A model generated the notes under the pieces. The model saw only the letters and a program-made list of their open reading frames with translations, searched no databases and was not told where the DNA came from. From Elusimicrobiota bacterium (GTDB taxonomy: Bacteria > Elusimicrobiota > Endomicrobiia > CG1-02-37-114 > JAHJSO01), in NCBI GenBank assembly GCA_018830385.1, contig JAHJSO010000137.1, positions 1-5,973 of the forward strand: a stretch of 5,973 bases of DNA. Direction: 5' to 3'. Each line of letters starts with the position of its first letter. The stretch's first letter is position 1. Below, piece after piece: positions 1 through 5,083 of the stretch. A program made the translations under genes and the position numbers.

Positions 1-64
1 CCCCGCCACACGGGTACAAAATTGATAAGATTGCAAATACAAAAAGGTATCTTTTATTTTTCAC
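1..64 (-). CDS. lptA: Secreted protein, probable LptA, N-terminal signal segment (partial)
   Basis: A reading frame opens with GTG at 64-62, overlapping the lptC stop as GTGA, and stays open to the left edge. The 21 visible residues are a basic start (MKNKRY) followed by a hydrophobic run (LFVFAILSILYP) and CGG, which has the shape of a Sec signal peptide. The gene after lptC in very many diderms is lptA, the periplasmic LPS bridge protein, which is made with a signal peptide; that is the basis of the name, since no mature sequence is visible. Cys19 is preceded by Pro, so it is not a good lipobox. There is no strong ribosome site: an AGGG lies about 13 bases upstream, and translation would depend on coupling to lptC. 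A competing frame also stays open but gives no signal-like product. Confidence 0.6.
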   Translation of the reverse strand, partial: MKNKRYLFVFAILSILYPCGG

Positions 65-585
65 CTTTTTATTTCAACCCTGTTTTTTTTAATCACAACC
101 GATTCCATATCGGGCGTGGCTTCAATCCCTTTGCCTGTAACTATCGCATCCCTGCGGGTAAGTTTTACTTCCGAGTCCCCGTATATCTTCTTCTTTTCGG
201 GGTCGTAATAAAGGTCGCGGGTCTCAAGGAGTTCGCCGTCAGCCGTCTTCACGAACGAATCGCCTATGGTGCGGAACCTGTTGACGGCGGGGTCCATCTC
301 GCCCGAACCTGCGGTGAGGACGGCCTCAACGGATTTCCCGTCTTTCTTGAAAAAGTCAACGGAAAAGTTTGAGAGTTCAATCCTGTTGCTCTGCTCGTCA
401 ACCTTCGCCTCTTCAGCCACAAGCGACCATTTCATTTTTCCGTCCTTTGATTCAAACGCAGTGAACCTTTTGATGAACTGCCCGCCGGGGACATCCTGCG
501 CCGGCTTGGCTTTTTCACCTCCGCAACCCGCCAGGAACAAGACAAACAACGCCGTAAAAAACAAGCGGGAGCCAAACCTTTCCAT
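61..585 (-). CDS. lptC: LPS export component LptC, lipoprotein form
   Basis: This 174-residue protein fits LptC, the periplasmic piece of the Lpt bridge that takes LPS from the LptBFG transporter and passes it to LptA. The beta-jellyroll pattern typical of the family can be followed: KMKWSLVAEEAKVDE (50-64), IELSNFSVDFFKKDGK (69-84), LTAGSGEMD (90-98), GDSFVKTADGELLETRDLYYD (108-128) and GDSEVKLTRRDAIVTGKGIE (136-155). E. coli LptC has an N-terminal membrane helix. Here the N-terminus is a lipoprotein signal, with a hydrophobic run at 8-18 and the lipobox LAGC at 18-21, so Cys21 would be lipidated. Residues Gly22 and Gly23 follow the Cys with no Asp at +2, so nothing in the sequence argues against outer-membrane sorting, although Lol rules vary between phyla. 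A GAGAGGTGGG ribosome site precedes the ATG, which abuts the acyltransferase stop. The identification is from pattern and context; sequence conservation in this family is low. Confidence 0.85.
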   Translation of the reverse strand: MERFGSRLFFTALFVLFLAGCGGEKAKPAQDVPGGQFIKRFTAFESKDGKMKWSLVAEEAKVDEQSNRIELSNFSVDFFKKDGKSVEAVLTAGSGEMDPAVNRFRTIGDSFVKTADGELLETRDLYYDPEKKKIYGDSEVKLTRRDAIVTGKGIEATPDMESVVIKKNRVEIKR

Positions 586-1464
586 CTAATCCCACCTCTC
601 GTGAAACCACACCCACTGCTCCGGGTGCCGTCTGATTTTTTCCTCTATAATATCCGTGAAACGCTGGGTGTTGACAGCTATGTCCTTCTCATCGTCGCCG
701 GTCATCTCCGGTTTAATGGGTTCATCCGCTTCAACTACGCACTTGTTATCTTCCCTCCGGTACATGAAAACCGGGGCTACGCTTGCTCCCGTCCTTATCG
801 CTAGAGCGGCTAATCCCGACGGGGTATAAGCTCTCCTTCCGAAAAAATTTACATATACACCGGGAATCGCCTTCGTATTCTGGTCTATTAAGACCGCCAG
901 CGCCTCGTTATTCTTCAGCACCCTTAAAATCCCTTTGGCAGAATCCGTTTCACCGCGGCTTATTGATTTCATCCCGACTGACTCCCTCAACCGCCAGAGT
1001 AACCTTTCAAGTTGTTCTATATAAACCTTCCTTGTGATTCCATTGATGGGAAAACCTATCAGGGAGAGCCCCGCTCCTATAAGTTCCCAGTTTCCCAGAT
1101 GCGCCGAAAATATTAGCACTCCTTTGCCGTATGAAAACGCTTTCTTAAAATTTTCTATTCCCCTGAACTCAACAATCTTCGTTATGTTTTCCCGGTTCAG
1201 CCGGTGAAAATTCAGCAATTCAAAGAGGTTCTTCCCCTGGTTGATAAATACCTGCTTTGTCAAAGAGCGGATTTCCTTATGCGGTTTTCCGGGGAAACTT
1301 TGCGCCAGGTTTTTAAATGCAATCCTTTTATACCGCGGCACAAGAAAATACGCCGCCAGCCCGACGGCGCCGCCTAACTTTAACCCCGCAGACAAAGGCA
1401 AACATAACGCAATCGCCCGCAGAAGAACTATAAACCAGTAAAGGCCGGACCTTTTCACGTTCAC
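586..1464 (-). CDS. Lipid A late acyltransferase, LpxL/HtrB family
   Basis: This 292-residue inner-membrane protein of the lysophospholipid acyltransferase superfamily probably transfers a secondary acyl chain to Kdo-bearing lipid A precursor on the cytoplasmic face. A hydrophobic N-terminal anchor spans about residues 8-42. The catalytic H-x4-E motif is His122...Glu127 in SAHLGNWEL. Further family blocks are VLIDQN (191-196), VNFFGRRAYTPSGLAALA (205-222), TGASVAPVF (225-233) and the closing HPEQWVWFHERW (280-291). Length is slightly under E. coli LpxL (about 306). The start is GTG: an AAGGA (1474-1478) lies 9 bases upstream, and a second GTG occurs two codons later. Which position is acylated (LpxL, LpxM or LpxP role) cannot be told from sequence alone. 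The stop TAG is followed directly by the lptC ATG. A 114-base gap separates it from kdsC, the widest in the window, so separate expression is possible. Confidence 0.92.
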   Translation of the reverse strand: MNVKRSGLYWFIVLLRAIALCLPLSAGLKLGGAVGLAAYFLVPRYKRIAFKNLAQSFPGKPHKEIRSLTKQVFINQGKNLFELLNFHRLNRENITKIVEFRGIENFKKAFSYGKGVLIFSAHLGNWELIGAGLSLIGFPINGITRKVYIEQLERLLWRLRESVGMKSISRGETDSAKGILRVLKNNEALAVLIDQNTKAIPGVYVNFFGRRAYTPSGLAALAIRTGASVAPVFMYRREDNKCVVEADEPIKPEMTGDDEKDIAVNTQRFTDIIEEKIRRHPEQWVWFHERWD

Positions 1465-1578
1465 TTCTATCAGTCCTTAATCTATGAACAAACTGGATAA
1501 CTCAACCAGTTTAATTTTCTCTCAACCCGTGTGCAATATTTAAACACCGGGCAGTGCTAATGTGCCGAAAAGTTGCAT
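1465..1578 (-). other. 114-base intergenic region before the acyltransferase gene, with a small inverted repeat
   Basis: This is the longest noncoding gap in the window. It holds a perfect 7-bp inverted repeat, AAACTGG at 1490-1496 and CCAGTTT at 1506-1512, with a 9-base loop. On the coding strand no proper T-run follows, so it is not a convincing rho-independent terminator. The region is A+T-rich compared with its neighbours. A weak promoter-like pair on the coding strand (TTGCAC, 17 bases, TAAACT) ends at the hairpin, matching consensus at 3 of 6 and 4 of 6 positions. The AAGGA ribosome site for the downstream GTG start is at 1474-1478. Internal promoter or mRNA processing site are both possible; neither is shown. 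Confidence 0.4.
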
Positions 1579-2133
1579 TCACTTCGCATAGCCCCCGAAG
1601 ACCTTGTTAAATGCACTCTGCGATTTGAGTATTATTTCCGCGACCTCTCTCAGCACGCCCTTGCCGCCTTCAACCTTTGTGCGGTGATGGGCGTATCTGA
1701 AAACGTCCGGAACCGCGTCTGCAGGACAAACTGCAAGCCCTGCTCTCTTCAGTATGGGAATATCCAGCCAGTCGTCTCCTATGTAACACACGTCCTCGTA
1801 TCTGTAACCGCCCTTTTTAATGATTTCTTCAATCGGCTTCAGTTTGTCGGCGACCCCCTGATAAACATAATCAATCTTTAGTTCTTTCGCTCGGGCAGTA
1901 ACCTGGCGTGACTCCCTGCCGGTTATCCATGCCAACTTAATCCCCAGCCCCGACTTCCTGATTATCGTATAGGCGAGGCGGTCTTTTATGTCCCATATCT
2001 TCATCTCTTCGCCTGAGTCCAGGATTATCAATTCCCCTTTTGTCAAAACACCGTCAACGTCCATCACAATAATCTTTATCTTCTTTGCCCGGGCGAGTAT
2101 CCCCCTGCTGATTGTTTTCTTTCTCACCAACAT
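1579..2133 (-). CDS. kdsC: 3-deoxy-D-manno-octulosonate 8-phosphate phosphatase
   Basis: This 184-residue cytoplasmic HAD phosphatase (cap-less C0 type) removes phosphate from Kdo-8-phosphate to give Kdo. HAD motif I is MDVDGVLT (24-31), with nucleophile Asp25 and acid/base Asp27. Motif II is ITGRES (70-75), motif III includes DKLKP (96-100, Lys97), and motif IV is IGDDWLD (118-124) with the Mg-binding acids. KdsC-specific blocks YQGVADK (91-97) and VEGGKGVLREVAEIIL (154-169) separate it from general HAD enzymes. One oddity is that the segment after the flap reads WDIKDRLAY (47-55), where E. coli KdsC has NVRDGYGI, so both glycines are replaced. The ATG at 2133 touches a GGGGG tract; codons 2 and 3 are TTG and GTG, and the GTG (2127-2125) has better spacing to that tract, so the true start may be two codons later. 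No earlier start exists in frame. The gap from kdsD is 81 bases. Confidence 0.94.
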   Translation of the reverse strand: MLVRKKTISRGILARAKKIKIIVMDVDGVLTKGELIILDSGEEMKIWDIKDRLAYTIIRKSGLGIKLAWITGRESRQVTARAKELKIDYVYQGVADKLKPIEEIIKKGGYRYEDVCYIGDDWLDIPILKRAGLAVCPADAVPDVFRYAHHRTKVEGGKGVLREVAEIILKSQSAFNKVFGGYAK

Positions 2134-2149
2134 CCCCCTTTCATCCTTA
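2134..2149 (-). promoter_or_regulatory. Ribosome binding site region of kdsC (start-deciding)
   Basis: On the coding strand the sequence AAGGATGAAAGGGGG runs right up to the ATG at 2133. The AAGGA element ends 10 bases before the ATG, while AAAGGGGG ends with no spacer. Measured from AAAGGGGG, the GTG at codon 3 (2127-2125) has a 6-base spacer, which is more usual. Either the ATG is used with the distant AAGGA, or the GTG is used with AAAGGGGG. Confidence 0.5.
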
Positions 2150-2193
2150 CCGACCGACGCATTTATAACAACGCCCTGTCGCGCTCCCCTGCC

Positions 2194-2237
2194 ATCACAT
2201 TATCCCTGCGACTATCACATTATCCCTGCGACTATCA
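2194..2237. repeat. 20-bp tandem duplication spanning the kdsD stop codon
   Basis: The 20-base unit atcacattatccctgcgact occurs twice without mismatch, at 2194-2213 and 2214-2233, and a further four matching bases (atca) continue to 2237. On the coding strand the copy at 2214-2233 encodes the last kdsD codons with the TGA stop, and the second copy lies downstream as untranslated sequence. Collapsing the repeat leaves the KdsD protein unchanged, so this looks like a silent slippage duplication. As a result TGA is followed at once by TAG. Confidence 0.95.
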
Positions 2238-3201
2238 GGTCCCGTTCGTCTATTATACCTACCGGCCTGCCGTTTGAATCAACCACCGGAAGGTTGTCAC
2301 AGTTGTATTTTTTGATCATCCCGGCGGCAGTGTCCGCCATGTCGTCGGGTTTTATGCGCTTCGGCCTTACCGTCATTACCTCGGATATCTTCCTGGAAAG
2401 TATGTCCCTGTCTTTCCTCAGTTGCCTCCTGAGGTCGCCGTCGGTAAAATAACCCGCCAGGACGCCCCTGCCGTCAACAACGCTTACAGCCCCTAACTTT
2501 GTCTTCGTCATTACGTCAAGGGCATGCGCCACGGTGAGGTTCTGTTTTATCACCGGGTTATCTTTTCCCGTGTGCATAAGTTGCCTGACCTTTAAGTTAA
2601 GTTTTTTCCCCAGCAGCCCTCCGGGGTGCAGCCGGGCGAAGTCCTCTTTTTTGAACCCTCTGATACCTGCGATGACTATTGCGAGAGCATCTCCAATGGC
2701 AAGCATTGCCGTGGTGGAAGACGTGGGCACTATGTCGTAGGGACATGCCTCCTTTTTAACCGAAACGTCAATTATGGCGTCGGAGAATCTGGTGATGAAT
2801 GAATTTTTTCTGCCCGTCATGGATATAATCGGCGTCCCCATGTTTTTTACCGAAGGTATAATCTTTTTCAACTCCTCCGACTCGCCCGAGTAGGACAGGA
2901 CTATTAAAATGTCGGAGGGGGTCAGCATGCCTAAATCCCCATGGGACATCTCAGCCGGATGCACGAACAAAGAAGGCGCCCCGAGGGACGAGAACATTGC
3001 GGAGAGTTTTCTTGCTATAATTCCGGATTTACCCATGCCGGTAATTACCACCCTGCCAGAACCGGACTCAACGACGGAGTTTATCATCGTTACGCACCTG
3101 AAGAATTCCGCGCCGACGTGTTTCACCTGTCCTGCGACCGCTTCGGACTCAATCTTTAACACCCTCTTCGCCTGTTGCAGAATCTTTTCCCTGTTAATCA
3201 T
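2215..3201 (-). CDS. kdsD: Arabinose-5-phosphate isomerase (KpsF/GutQ/KdsD family)
   Basis: This 328-residue cytoplasmic aldose-ketose isomerase converts ribulose-5-phosphate to arabinose-5-phosphate, the first committed step to Kdo and the substrate for KdsA. An SIS domain fills about residues 30-200, with TGMGKSG (54-60), HPAEMSHGDLGML (81-93), SYSGESEE (103-110), PTSSTTAMLAIGDALA (159-174) and FARLHPGG (188-195). Lys58, Glu110, Glu151 and His192 correspond to catalytic Lys59, Glu111, Glu152 and His193 of E. coli KdsD. Two CBS domains follow (about 205-265 and 270-328), with MHTGKDNP, YFTDGDLRR and EVMT. The length matches E. coli KdsD, and the C-terminus DLIVAGIM aligns with its DLLRAGVV. 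An AGAGGG ribosome site lies 4-5 bases before the ATG, which overlaps the previous stop. GutQ- or KpsF-type paralogues have the same fold, but the setting supports KdsD. The stop codon lies within a 20-bp tandem duplication. Confidence 0.96.
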   Translation of the reverse strand: MINREKILQQAKRVLKIESEAVAGQVKHVGAEFFRCVTMINSVVESGSGRVVITGMGKSGIIARKLSAMFSSLGAPSLFVHPAEMSHGDLGMLTPSDILIVLSYSGESEELKKIIPSVKNMGTPIISMTGRKNSFITRFSDAIIDVSVKKEACPYDIVPTSSTTAMLAIGDALAIVIAGIRGFKKEDFARLHPGGLLGKKLNLKVRQLMHTGKDNPVIKQNLTVAHALDVMTKTKLGAVSVVDGRGVLAGYFTDGDLRRQLRKDRDILSRKISEVMTVRPKRIKPDDMADTAAGMIKKYNCDNLPVVDSNGRPVGIIDERDLIVAGIM

Positions 3202-3500
3202 TTTACCCTCTGGTGTATATCCGGGACAGTCCCGCCGACGGTTGCACGTTCCCCACCGGCTTTATCCCTGTCCTGTTTAAGCCACGGGGTTATGTCCGTC
3301 GGCAATTCCCTGATGTAATCCCTCAGCAACCAGTTAATAAGGAAAAAAAGGGCTATAATCACAACGTATATTATGCCTAACACTTTTAAATGCCACTTCC
3401 ACGTGGGCTTCCACGTTTGTTTTACGACAAGCGGTGTCCCGCACTTTTTACAAAATTTTACATCGTCTTTGTTGTCGGCATTACATTTTGGACATCTCAT
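3198..3500 (-). CDS. Small zinc-ribbon protein with one membrane helix, function unknown
   Basis: The product is 100 residues. It opens with a zinc ribbon: Cys3 and Cys6 (MRCPKC), then Cys17 and Cys20 (FCKKCGTPL), the usual short treble-clef knuckle pair. A Lys/Trp-rich linker follows (about 27-38), then one hydrophobic helix at about 39-59 (LGIIYVVIIALFFLINWLL). A polar tail of about 40 residues contains two Pro-bearing segments and ends in a charged, Gly-rich part. Positive charge before the helix suggests that the ribbon is cytoplasmic and the tail periplasmic. The gene is clearly real: a GGGAGG ribosome site sits 7 bases before the ATG, it lies 17 bases after the transaldolase, and its stop overlaps the kdsD start as ATGA. 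I do not recognise a named family. Zinc ribbons of this kind occur in many unrelated small proteins, so a role in LPS synthesis is suggested only by position. Confidence 0.85.
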   Translation of the reverse strand: MRCPKCNADNKDDVKFCKKCGTPLVVKQTWKPTWKWHLKVLGIIYVVIIALFFLINWLLRDYIRELPTDITPWLKQDRDKAGGERATVGGTVPDIHQRVK

Positions 3501-3517
3501 TGTTTTGCCTCCCCGTG

Positions 3518-4216
3518 CTATTTTGAAACCTTCGCCCAGTCCTCAAGGAACTTTTTTATACCTACGTCTGTGAGCGGGTGTTTAAACAAACCCTCTATAA
3601 TCTTAAAAGGCACGGTAACTGCGTCTGCCCCATAGATAGCGGATTTAATAATGTGTTCTGTGTTCCGTACAGAGGCGACCACAACCTTCGTCTTAAACCC
3701 GTAATTTTTATAAATGGTGACGATGTCGCGGATAAGGTCCATCCCGTTGACACCCGTGTCGTCCAGCCGCCCGACAAAGGGGCATATATAATCTGCCCCT
3801 GCAACCGCTGCGACCAGTGCCTGTTCCAGGGAAAATATCAGGGTAAGCGCCGTCTTAATGTTTTTCCCGGACAGTTCCGACACCGCCCGGACCCCGTCGG
3901 CGGTCATCGCAATTTTTGCGACCACGTGCTGGGGGGAAATTTTTACCAGTTGCATCGCCTCGTCCATTATGCTTTTGTAGTCGCTGCTGAGGGGCTCGGC
4001 AAGGACGTCCACCGGCGCGATACCGCAGATTTCCTTCAGTATCCTTTTCTGGACTTCAATCTGCGTCTGCTCCCCGCCTGACTTTTGTCCCGCCAGGACA
4101 TGCTCCTCAAAGTGCTTCGCAATAAGCGTCGGGTTTGTGGTCACCCCGCCAAGCAACCCCCACTCGTTCACCTTTCTTATGTATTCCGGGTTTGCCGAAT
4201 CAACGAAAAGTTTCAT
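3518..4216 (-). CDS. tal: Transaldolase, short MipB/TalC-type, with an internal insertion
   Basis: This 232-residue protein belongs to the short transaldolase/fructose-6-phosphate aldolase family, class I aldolases that use a Schiff-base lysine. Family blocks are MKLFVDSAN (1-9), GGVTTNPTLIAK (23-34), KIAMTADG (101-108, with Lys101 the probable Schiff-base residue), PFVGRLDDTG (146-155), VVASVRN (179-185), ATVPF-like AVTVPFK (199-205) and HPLTD (213-217). Glu74 and Phe147 stand where E. coli fructose-6-phosphate aldolase has Gln59 and Tyr131, which favours transaldolase activity. Residues 35-57 form a polar stretch about 17 residues longer than in typical homologues, explaining the length against the usual 215-220. 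A transaldolase here could exchange F6P and sedoheptulose-7-P, feeding the heptose branch; that is inference. An AGGGGGA ribosome site lies about 4-5 bases before the ATG. The gene lies 24 bases after kdsA and 17 bases before the zinc-ribbon gene. Confidence 0.92.
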   Translation of the reverse strand: MKLFVDSANPEYIRKVNEWGLLGGVTTNPTLIAKHFEEHVLAGQKSGGEQTQIEVQKRILKEICGIAPVDVLAEPLSSDYKSIMDEAMQLVKISPQHVVAKIAMTADGVRAVSELSGKNIKTALTLIFSLEQALVAAVAGADYICPFVGRLDDTGVNGMDLIRDIVTIYKNYGFKTKVVVASVRNTEHIIKSAIYGADAVTVPFKIIEGLFKHPLTDVGIKKFLEDWAKVSK

Positions 4217-4240
4217 AGTATCCCCCTGATTGTCGTGCCC

Positions 4241-5083
4241 TCACTTCGTCGCTCTCCTCACTATGGCGGCAATTCTTGTCACCGTCGCCAGTAATTCTTC
4301 AAGTCCCGAAAGTTTCAGCATGCTTGCCGCATCGCACAACGCCTCCGCGGGTTCCGGGTGCACCTCTATAAACAACCCATCTACGCCGGCTGCGGCAGAC
4401 GCCCTTGCAAGAACGGATATAAACTCCGGCTGGCCTCCCGACGGGTCTTTTGAAGCGGGCCCCGGCATCCTGACAATGTGCGTTACGTCCACAAGGACGG
4501 GATAACCCATCCCCTGCATTATCGGGATTGACCTCATGTCTGCAACCAAATTGTTGTACCCGAAAACACTCCCTCTTTCTGTAAGTATAATTTTGTCATT
4601 GCCTGATGAAACCGCTTTATCGCAAATTTTTTCCATATCATGCGGTGCAATAAACTGACCTTTTTTTATATTCAACACTTTGCCTGTTTTTGCCGCTTCA
4701 ACCACCATGTCCGTCTGCTGGCACAGGTATGCGGGTATCTGGATTATGTCAAGAACCTCCGCCGCGGGGGCGATTTCCGTCCTGCAGTGAACATCACTCA
4801 GAACCGGTACCCCTGTTTCCCTCTTTACCTTTGAGAGAATCCTCAGTCCTTCCTTCTGCCCGGGACCCCGGTAATACTCAACGGACGACCTGTTTGACTT
4901 GTCGTATGATGATTTGAAAATGAACGGGATTTTAAGCCGTCCCGAGATTTCCTTTATCTTTACCGCGGTTTCAATGGTCTTCTTTTCCGATTCAATTACG
5001 CACGGCCCAGCGATTAAAACCAGAGGACAACCTTTCCCTATTTTAATTTCTCCCACTGAAACAATCTTGCTTGTTGCACTCAT
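4241..5083 (-). CDS. kdsA: 3-deoxy-8-phosphooctulonate synthase (Kdo-8-P synthase), metal-dependent type
   Basis: This 280-residue TIM-barrel aldolase condenses phosphoenolpyruvate with arabinose-5-phosphate to form Kdo-8-phosphate. Family blocks in order are IAGPCVIES (24-32), FKSSYDKSNRSS (56-67), PVLSDVH (93-99), IIQIPAYLCQQTD (113-125), NIKKGQF (138-144), LTERGSVFGYNNLVADM (167-183), VDVTHIV (198-204) and FIEVHPEP (238-245). Cys28, His202, Glu240 and Asp251 match in kind and spacing the metal ligands of the Aquifex enzyme (Cys11, His185, Glu222, Asp233). E. coli KdsA has Asn at the Cys position and needs no metal, so this one should be metal-dependent; that is inference from the ligands. 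A GAAGAGGA ribosome site precedes the ATG by about 8 bases, and the ATG overlaps the kdsB stop by four bases. The gene is complete and ends with TGA, 24 bases before the transaldolase. Confidence 0.97.
   Translation of the reverse strand: MSATSKIVSVGEIKIGKGCPLVLIAGPCVIESEKKTIETAVKIKEISGRLKIPFIFKSSYDKSNRSSVEYYRGPGQKEGLRILSKVKRETGVPVLSDVHCRTEIAPAAEVLDIIQIPAYLCQQTDMVVEAAKTGKVLNIKKGQFIAPHDMEKICDKAVSSGNDKIILTERGSVFGYNNLVADMRSIPIMQGMGYPVLVDVTHIVRMPGPASKDPSGGQPEFISVLARASAAAGVDGLFIEVHPEPAEALCDAASMLKLSGLEELLATVTRIAAIVRRATK

Noticed and set aside
83..90. Run of eight A bases followed by C on the coding strand of lptC, forming an A AAA AAC slippery heptamer in the right phase
   Set aside because: A -1 shift would stop after two further codons and would remove only the last few residues. 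There is no clear stimulatory structure, so programmed frameshifting is not supported.
1490..1512. Rho-independent terminator before the acyltransferase gene
   Set aside because: The stem is only 7 bp with three G-C pairs, the loop has 9 bases, and there is no continuous T-run after it in the transcribed direction.
1540..1578. Tiny ORF after kdsC (ATG directly after the stop, 12 codons)
   Set aside because: It has no convincing ribosome site and no recognisable product, and frames this short are expected by chance.
2126..2199. Two tiny ORFs of 10-12 codons in the kdsD-kdsC gap, one overlapping codon 3 of kdsC as GTGA
   Set aside because: They are too short and without motifs. The GTGA overlap slightly favours the alternative kdsC start but is not evidence of a leader peptide.
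3578..4081. Long open frame on the plus strand (167 residues) opposite the transaldolase
   Set aside because: It lies wholly antisense to a well-supported gene, and its product shows no recognisable motif. The same applies to the other plus-strand frames, for example 266-589, 1988-2452, 2909-3280 and 5423-5872.
3518..4216. Fructose-6-phosphate aldolase instead of transaldolase
   Set aside because: Glu74 and Phe147 are the transaldolase-type residues, where E. coli FsaA has Gln59 and Tyr131. Assay would be needed for certainty.
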